Source of the DNA: UBA8389 sp942493385
GTDB taxonomy: Bacteria; Bacteroidota; Bacteroidia; Bacteroidales; UBA1402
Assembly: GCA_942493385.1 (NCBI GenBank)
Contig: OW818699.1
Location: 1,302,001 to 1,366,000, forward strand
DNA length: 64,000 nt
Direction: 5' to 3'
The stretch's first letter is position 1. Each line of letters starts with the position of its first letter. Positions 59,450 to 64,000 of the stretch are shown here, piece by piece. The notes under the pieces are model-generated. The model ran no database searches, was not told the DNA's origin, and worked only from the letters and a program-made list of their open reading frames with translations. The translations under genes were made by a program, and so were the position numbers.

Positions 59450-61185
59450 ACAGCATTGCCACTGCCTTGAAAATCACCTTGTTGGAAAAGCCGGTTCTCA
59501 GCGTCTTGCTGATAGCCATGCTACTGACTTTGCCTTGGATTGGCCTCGGTGATTTTTACACCAAGGGAGAACCCCGTGAAGCCACCGAGGCGCTGTCCAT
59601 GCTCAACGACGGCAACTGGATTCTTCCCATGGATTATGTCGATGAAATCGGATACAAACCACCTCTCATGCACTGGATCATTGCCGGCATTTCCTTTTTA
59701 TCCGGTTCTGTCAGCGAATGGTCATCGCGTTTGCCTTCGGTACTGGGTATGATCGGAATGGCCCTGCTTACCCTCGTTTTTCTGAAGAAACGCAAAAACG
59801 TGCAGACAGGAGTGATTTCAGCCTTGATGTTGCTCACTTCCTTTGAATTGCACCGATACAGCCTCGAATGCAGGGTGGACATGACACTGGCGTTCTTTAT
59901 GTCGGCTTCCCTTTTCGGACTTTACAAATGGGAGGAGAAGGGTCTGAAAGGCTATCCGATTCTGACGGTTTTGTGCCTTGCTTGCGCCTGTATGGTGAAG
60001 GGACCCATTGGAGCAGTTCTCCCCGTCGGAATTGCCGCACTTTATTATTTGCTGCGCGGGCATAACTTCTGGAAAGTCTTTTTGAAAAGCCTATTGGTGG
60101 CATTTCCTGCCCTTCTTCTCCTTGGTGTTTGGTACTTATTGGCCTATCAAATCAAGGGCGATTCGTTTCTGACCGTCGTATTTGCTGAAAATGTCGGCCG
60201 TTTCCTAGGAATGAAGGATCAAGCCCTGGGCATTCATTATACCCTGGGTCATCAAGGTCCGTTCTGGTATTACCTGCCTGCTTTGTTGCTCGGGTTGATG
60301 CCTTGGACGCTCATTCCCATCATGATACTTTTTGTTTTGAAGTATAAAGAAGCATGGAAGAACCGTTCTTGGAAAAAATTCATCTCCATGGATCCGTTTA
60401 CGCTTTTCAGTGTGCTGGTCGTACTCCTTTTTTTGGTTTTTTATGCATTTCCTTCGTCGAAACGGAGTGTTTACATCATGCCTTTGTATCCCTTTGCGGC
60501 TTATTTGCTCACCAAAGTCTACTTCTGGGCAGAACACCATGTACCTACGCTTTTCAAAGGGCTTTACCGGGCGATGGTCGTGCTGGCTTCGACACTTCTG
60601 CTGCTTTCCGCGATTGGCTTATTTGTCGATTACAGCGTACTGACAGCTCCTTGGGTGCACGACGCAAAGACGACCTACGACATCGCCTTGTTTGCCAATG
60701 CCTTCCATAATCCACCTTTGATAGGCGTGTTCGTTTGGGTCCTTTTGCTTTCGATCACCGTATTTTTTACCTACGGAATTCGCTCAAAAAACGCACGCAC
60801 CACAATTTTTGGTATATTTACCGTTTGTATAGGCATACAGGTTTTTCTCGAAGGTTCCATCTTTCCGGCTTATAAAAACGGATATTCTCTGAAACCTTTG
60901 GCTGAAACGCTTGAAAAGCGCTATGATCTAGAAAATCAGGGTTATGTGATGAACCAGCTTTTGGAATACCGGAACATCTATGGCCTGAATTTCTACCTGG
61001 GAAATCGCTTTAAGAATTTTGATGTGGAACGACCGGCAAGTGGCTTCCTGGTGACAGGTGAAAAAACGCTGGAGAAAGTACGAAAAAACTATTCGGGCCT
61101 ATACCTTTTCAAAGAATTGGAACGCTCAAACCCTTTCAATGAACTGAATGATGAAATCGTTGTTTGTCAAATTACTAAGCTCTAG
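59446..61185 (+). CDS. GT39/ArnT-like membrane glycosyltransferase
   Basis: A 579-residue polytopic protein with about 11-13 membrane helices. The first external loop has the YTKGEPREATEALSM segment (about 38-52) with the acidic Glu/Arg-Glu-Ala pattern of the PMT/ArnT superfamily and PMDYVDEIGYKPPLMHW (about 64-80). These enzymes transfer a sugar from polyprenyl phosphate to lipid A or protein. The C-terminal periplasmic part is about 100 residues. Coupling to lpxB upstream and to gtrA and a dolichyl-phosphate-mannose-type GT2 downstream suggests lipid A or O-antigen decoration; the sugar is unknown. Confidence 0.87.
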   Translation: MNSIATALKITLLEKPVLSVLLIAMLLTLPWIGLGDFYTKGEPREATEALSMLNDGNWILPMDYVDEIGYKPPLMHWIIAGISFLSGSVSEWSSRLPSVLGMIGMALLTLVFLKKRKNVQTGVISALMLLTSFELHRYSLECRVDMTLAFFMSASLFGLYKWEEKGLKGYPILTVLCLACACMVKGPIGAVLPVGIAALYYLLRGHNFWKVFLKSLLVAFPALLLLGVWYLLAYQIKGDSFLTVVFAENVGRFLGMKDQALGIHYTLGHQGPFWYYLPALLLGLMPWTLIPIMILFVLKYKEAWKNRSWKKFISMDPFTLFSVLVVLLFLVFYAFPSSKRSVYIMPLYPFAAYLLTKVYFWAEHHVPTLFKGLYRAMVVLASTLLLLSAIGLFVDYSVLTAPWVHDAKTTYDIALFANAFHNPPLIGVFVWVLLLSITVFFTYGIRSKNARTTIFGIFTVCIGIQVFLEGSIFPAYKNGYSLKPLAETLEKRYDLENQGYVMNQLLEYRNIYGLNFYLGNRFKNFDVERPASGFLVTGEKTLEKVRKNYSGLYLFKELERSNPFNELNDEIVVCQITKL

Positions 61186-61591
61186 CTTTGTCAAATACGC
61201 ACTGGTAGGTGTTGTTGGCCTGGTCGTGGACATGGGTCTGTTTTATGTGTTTTACGAACTACTGCACATCAACTACATCCTTTCCAACATCATGAGTTCC
61301 TCACTGGCAGTGGTGAACAATTTCATTTTGAACAGCATTTTTACATTTAAGGTCAAGGATAAATTATTGTATCGCTTCATCTCCTTTTTCAGCATCGCCT
61401 TGGCCGGAATGGCCCTCAGTTCAGCCATGCTCGCCGTAATGATCGATGGCATGCAACTGAACAGCATGTTGGCCAAGGCCATTTCGGTTTTCTTTGTCGC
61501 CCTGATACAATACTACGTCAATAAGAAGCTGACATTCAGCGAACGGAACATTTTCTCCCTGATGAGCCATTATTACAAAAAACGCCGTTGA
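61148..61591 (+). CDS. GtrA-family membrane protein (polyprenyl-phosphate-sugar flippase)
   Basis: A 147-residue protein with four membrane helices typical of GtrA (LVGVVGLVVDMGLFYVFYELL, NIMSSSLAVVNNFILNSIFTF, FISFFSIALAGMALSSAML, AISVFFVALIQYYVNKKLTF). The VNKKLTF end is a family hallmark. GtrA is thought to flip undecaprenyl-phosphate-linked sugar made by the partner GT2. It overlaps the GT39 gene by 38 bases; ATG 61151, one codon later, is an equally good start. Confidence 0.88.
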   Translation: MMKSLFVKLLSSSFVKYALVGVVGLVVDMGLFYVFYELLHINYILSNIMSSSLAVVNNFILNSIFTFKVKDKLLYRFISFFSIALAGMALSSAMLAVMIDGMQLNSMLAKAISVFFVALIQYYVNKKLTFSERNIFSLMSHYYKKRR

Positions 61592-61593
61592 TT

Positions 61594-62529
61594 ATGCAAA
61601 CACTCTGTCTGATTGTTCCTTGTTTCAACGAAGAGGCCGTGATACCTGCCTCTTGGGCTCGCATGAAAAAAGTTATGGACGAACTGACCGATTTTGATTC
61701 TTCCATCATTTTCATCAACGACGGAAGTACGGATCGTACCGGCCCCATTCTTTCAGAAATAGCGGCCTTCGATGCTAGGGTGACGGTGCTGCACTTATCA
61801 AGGAACTTCGGCCACCAACCAGCTGTAACGGCCGGTTTGCACGAATGTGACTGCGACTTTGCCGTCATCATCGATGCCGATCTGCAGGATCCTCCCGAAC
61901 TCATTCCCGACATGCTCAAAAAGCAACAGGAAGAACAAGCCAACGTGGTGTATTGTGTTCGTGAAGACCGAAAGGGCGAAGGCTTCGTCAAGCTGTTTAC
62001 CTCCAAAGTGTTTTATCGATTGCTGAATTGGCTTTCAGAAGTCACTTTCCCCCTCGATACCGGCGATTTCCGCCTAATTGACCGCCGCATCATCGATGAA
62101 TTCAAGCGCTTCCGTGAAAAAGGAAAATACATCCGTGGCATCATCAGCTGGGTCGGTTTCAAGCAAGTACCACTCTACTACCAACGGGATGCGCGCTTTG
62201 CTGGTGAAACCAAATACCCGTTCCGCGAGATGCTCCATTTTGCTGGAACAGCCATGCTCTATTTCTCCAAAAAACCTTTGAAAGTAGCCATGGGACTTGG
62301 CTTCACAGCCGTTCTGATCGGCGTGATCTACGCCATTTGGATTGTCTTGGGCAAAATCTTCGGTTTCACCAACGCCGAAACCGGTTGGAGCTCCATCATC
62401 CTGCTCGTCATCTTCTTCGGTGGTGTTCAACTACTTACCGTTGGGGTTTTAGGCCAATACATCGGCATCATTTTCGACGAGATGAAGGACAGGCCGGAAT
62501 ACATCATCGAAAAGACGGACAAAGCGTAA
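61594..62529 (+). CDS. GT2 polyprenyl-phosphate glycosyltransferase (GtrB/DPM1-like)
   Basis: About 311 residues from ATG 61594 (a TTG at 61588 would add two). A GT-A domain with IVPCFNEEAVIP, FINDGSTDRTG, LSRNFGHQPAVTAGL and the DxD motif IIDADLQDPPELIP (about 90-103), then FRLIDRRIIDEF, followed by two C-terminal membrane helices (MGLGFTAVLIGVIYAIWIVLG and SSIILLVIFFGGVQLLTVGVLG). It makes polyprenyl-phosphate-linked sugar for the GT39 enzyme. It starts 2 bases after the gtrA stop; a terminator follows. Confidence 0.93.
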   Translation: MQTLCLIVPCFNEEAVIPASWARMKKVMDELTDFDSSIIFINDGSTDRTGPILSEIAAFDARVTVLHLSRNFGHQPAVTAGLHECDCDFAVIIDADLQDPPELIPDMLKKQQEEQANVVYCVREDRKGEGFVKLFTSKVFYRLLNWLSEVTFPLDTGDFRLIDRRIIDEFKRFREKGKYIRGIISWVGFKQVPLYYQRDARFAGETKYPFREMLHFAGTAMLYFSKKPLKVAMGLGFTAVLIGVIYAIWIVLGKIFGFTNAETGWSSIILLVIFFGGVQLLTVGVLGQYIGIIFDEMKDRPEYIIEKTDKA

Positions 62530-62540
62530 AATACTGGACA

Positions 62541-62583
62541 AAAAAACGGTTTCAATTTTTTACAACTGAAACCGTTTTTTTTT
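62541..62583. terminator. Bidirectional terminator between GT2 and T9SS cargo genes
   Basis: ACGGTTTCA and TGAAACCGT form a perfect stem (62546-62554 with 62567-62575), with a 12-base loop, flanked by seven A on the left and eight or more T on the right. It can stop transcription from both sides. Confidence 0.92.
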
Positions 62584-62588
62584 GCTTC

Positions 62589-64000
62589 CTAATCTTTCAG
62601 CAATTTGGCTGAAACGCTCAGCTCCTTGTCACCCGTAACCCTGACCACATACAAACCTTTGGGCAAGCTGCTCAGATTTAGTTCCAATTGGTTCTGATCG
62701 GCCAACTGTTTGTGCAACAGCTGCTTGCCGTCCAACGATTCAACGGACCATTCAAGAGTTTGATACGATTTTTCCAGATAGAGCGTCGTTTTGTCTTTCA
62801 CCGGATTCGTGCCGATTTTCAAGGGCGAACTTTTCACATCGTCGATACCTGTTGCTGTGACCGCTTTCAGAACACCGTTTGCAAACAACCACGTCAAACC
62901 TACTCCAGGAGTCTCTGGAATGATTTTGCTGAAGGTGCCGGTATAGGACGTGCCGGTGAACAATGTAAATTGGTCGTTGGCCTGCAAGGTGCCGCTAATC
63001 ATCAAGTTCAGCGTTCCGCCAAACGTAATGGCGCCGGTAGAGGCGACTTTGTCATTCAGTGCATTGGTCTTGTCGATTCTCAGCCTTGTCTGGCTGCCGC
63101 TTTGGAGGTTCAATGTACCCGTGGTCATCGTTCCGATGCTGGTTGTTATCGCAGAAACCGTCGGGTCTCCGGCTGAAAGCGTTCCACCGGACTGCACTTC
63201 GGTCAACCCAGGAACTTTCCCTTTTCCGGTCAGTGTCGCGTCTGTCATCACGGTCACTTTGCCTGTACCTGTATGCGTTCCATTCACAATCAGCATACCG
63301 CCTTTCACGGTGGTGGTTCCCAAATAAATGTTCGCACCGGTGAGTTTCCAATACCCTTTGCCCTCTTTAACAATGGTGGTGACCCCTTTGTAGGCATTGT
63401 TCGAACATTCGTTGTTGATGACTCCACTGAAGGTCTCATCGGTACCTGCTCCGCCGATGATCCAGGTCATTGATGAGGCATTGTTTTGTTTGTCAGCTCC
63501 GGACAACCAAGTTCCAGAAGGACCAGACAAGCCACCCAGAGACATGGTGCTCGCATTCTTCCAACAATGAATTCGTATACCAGCACCTGCAACAATGCGG
63601 CCATTCGGAATGCCATAGGTGTTGTTCAGCATGAATTGGTTTCCTGCAGCACCACCAAGTGAATTGGCGTAAACCGTACCGCTGAACTGAGACCAATCTC
63701 CTTCAAGATACTCCCTGAGGTAAGGTACAACGAAAATCAGGGTTCCTGTTCCGCTGAATTTGCTGTGGATGTAGCAATTGCGATACGGTTCGAATGACGA
63801 AGTCTTGCCTTCGGCCACTTCAAAGTCACTGTACCAATCGGCATAAACCGTGGTGGATCCTCCACTGGCTTTCAGGTAACCACCATTCAACTTGTAGGAG
63901 TTTTCTGCCTTGAATGCATTTATAATGTTGGCTAAACCGTTGATTTCCAATTTGCCTTCGTTCACATTCGTTACGCCTTCGTAGGTGTTCAGTCCTTTGA
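62589..64000 (-). CDS. T9SS cargo protein with autotransporter-type beta repeats, 5' truncated
   Basis: The frame is open to the right edge, so the N-terminus lies outside (the GTG at 63965 is internal). The visible 470 residues are a Gly/Thr-rich beta-helix with autotransporter-associated strands (IVKEGKGYWKLTGANIYLG, TTVKGGMLIVNGTHTGTGKV, VQSGGTLSAGD) and a C-terminal type A T9SS sorting domain (about 75 residues; PLKIGTNPVKDKTTLYLEK, then VESLDGKQLL and LPKGLYVVRVTGD). It is probably a large surface adhesin or surface-anchored beta-helix enzyme. No catalytic motif is visible in this part. Confidence 0.87.
   Translation of the reverse strand, partial: KGLNTYEGVTNVNEGKLEINGLANIINAFKAENSYKLNGGYLKASGGSTTVYADWYSDFEVAEGKTSSFEPYRNCYIHSKFSGTGTLIFVVPYLREYLEGDWSQFSGTVYANSLGGAAGNQFMLNNTYGIPNGRIVAGAGIRIHCWKNASTMSLGGLSGPSGTWLSGADKQNNASSMTWIIGGAGTDETFSGVINNECSNNAYKGVTTIVKEGKGYWKLTGANIYLGTTTVKGGMLIVNGTHTGTGKVTVMTDATLTGKGKVPGLTEVQSGGTLSAGDPTVSAITTSIGTMTTGTLNLQSGSQTRLRIDKTNALNDKVASTGAITFGGTLNLMISGTLQANDQFTLFTGTSYTGTFSKIIPETPGVGLTWLFANGVLKAVTATGIDDVKSSPLKIGTNPVKDKTTLYLEKSYQTLEWSVESLDGKQLLHKQLADQNQLELNLSSLPKGLYVVRVTGDKELSVSAKLLKD

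Noticed and set aside
1..64000. CRISPR arrays, rRNA genes, insertion sequences
   Set aside because: No regularly spaced repeats, rRNA segments or transposase genes with terminal inverted repeats were seen.

Overview
The window comes from a Bacteroidota chromosome, most likely Bacteroidales. Supporting signs are SusC/SusD genes, two proteins with C-terminal type IX secretion (T9SS) sorting domains, lipoprotein-rich polysaccharide genes, a tyrosine integrase that lacks the first catalytic Arg, and repeated TAnnTTTG -7 boxes upstream of genes. The genus cannot be fixed from sequence alone. No gene-free stretch is longer than about 300 bases apart from the tRNA/attachment region (11473-11786), which is itself annotated.

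Region 1 (1 to about 11.6 kb) is the right end of a prophage with a contractile (P2/Mu-like) tail. It holds a spike/gpV-like fragment, gpW/gp25, gpJ, an N-terminally extended gpI, a collar fibre, a 1011-residue receptor-binding protein ending in an SGNH esterase domain, a lysis block (small membrane proteins, muramidase endolysin, spanin-like protein), a metallophosphoesterase and a tyrosine integrase. The integrase lies against the 3' end of tRNA-Pro(GGG), the probable attachment site. The left end of the prophage is outside the window.

Region 2 (11.8-25.7 kb) is a polysaccharide utilisation locus transcribed leftward as one apparent operon: GH3, GH144-type, SusC, SusD, a LamG lipoprotein and a second GH144-type lipoprotein. 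A membrane-spanning propeller/Y_Y_Y/HTH regulator lies just upstream. The enzyme set points to beta-1,2-glucan (sophoro-oligosaccharides, cyclic glucans). The promoter region carries four copies of an ACCCTAC-type motif, two of them forming a 10-bp inverted repeat.

Region 3 (25.7-37.5 kb) holds housekeeping genes (aroB, cardiolipin synthase, rsmD, a DUF3822 protein, a RecD-like helicase) and a tetR-tolC-MFP-RND efflux operon.

Region 4 (37.5-43.4 kb) is the most interesting part. Two tandem small genes encode double-glycine-leader peptides, each with a GxxxG motif in the mature part. They sit beside a C39-peptidase ABC transporter, an HlyD-type adaptor, a small coupled HTH protein, a CPBP-family membrane protein with altered active-site residues (immunity candidate), and a secreted carboxypeptidase-regulatory-domain protein interrupted at an A9 tract. 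I read this as an undescribed two-peptide, class IIb-like bacteriocin locus of a Gram-negative bacterium.

Region 5 (43.4-64 kb) contains a VCBS/BACON T9SS cargo protein, alaS, an M23 peptidase, a MerR regulator with an acidic tail, a GH53 galactanase, and the block rel - lytic transglycosylase - DUF5683 - parB - parA. Divergent from that block runs an overlapping operon surE-lpxB-GT39-gtrA-GT2 (lipid A synthesis and probable envelope glycosylation). The window ends inside a second T9SS cargo protein with autotransporter-type repeats.
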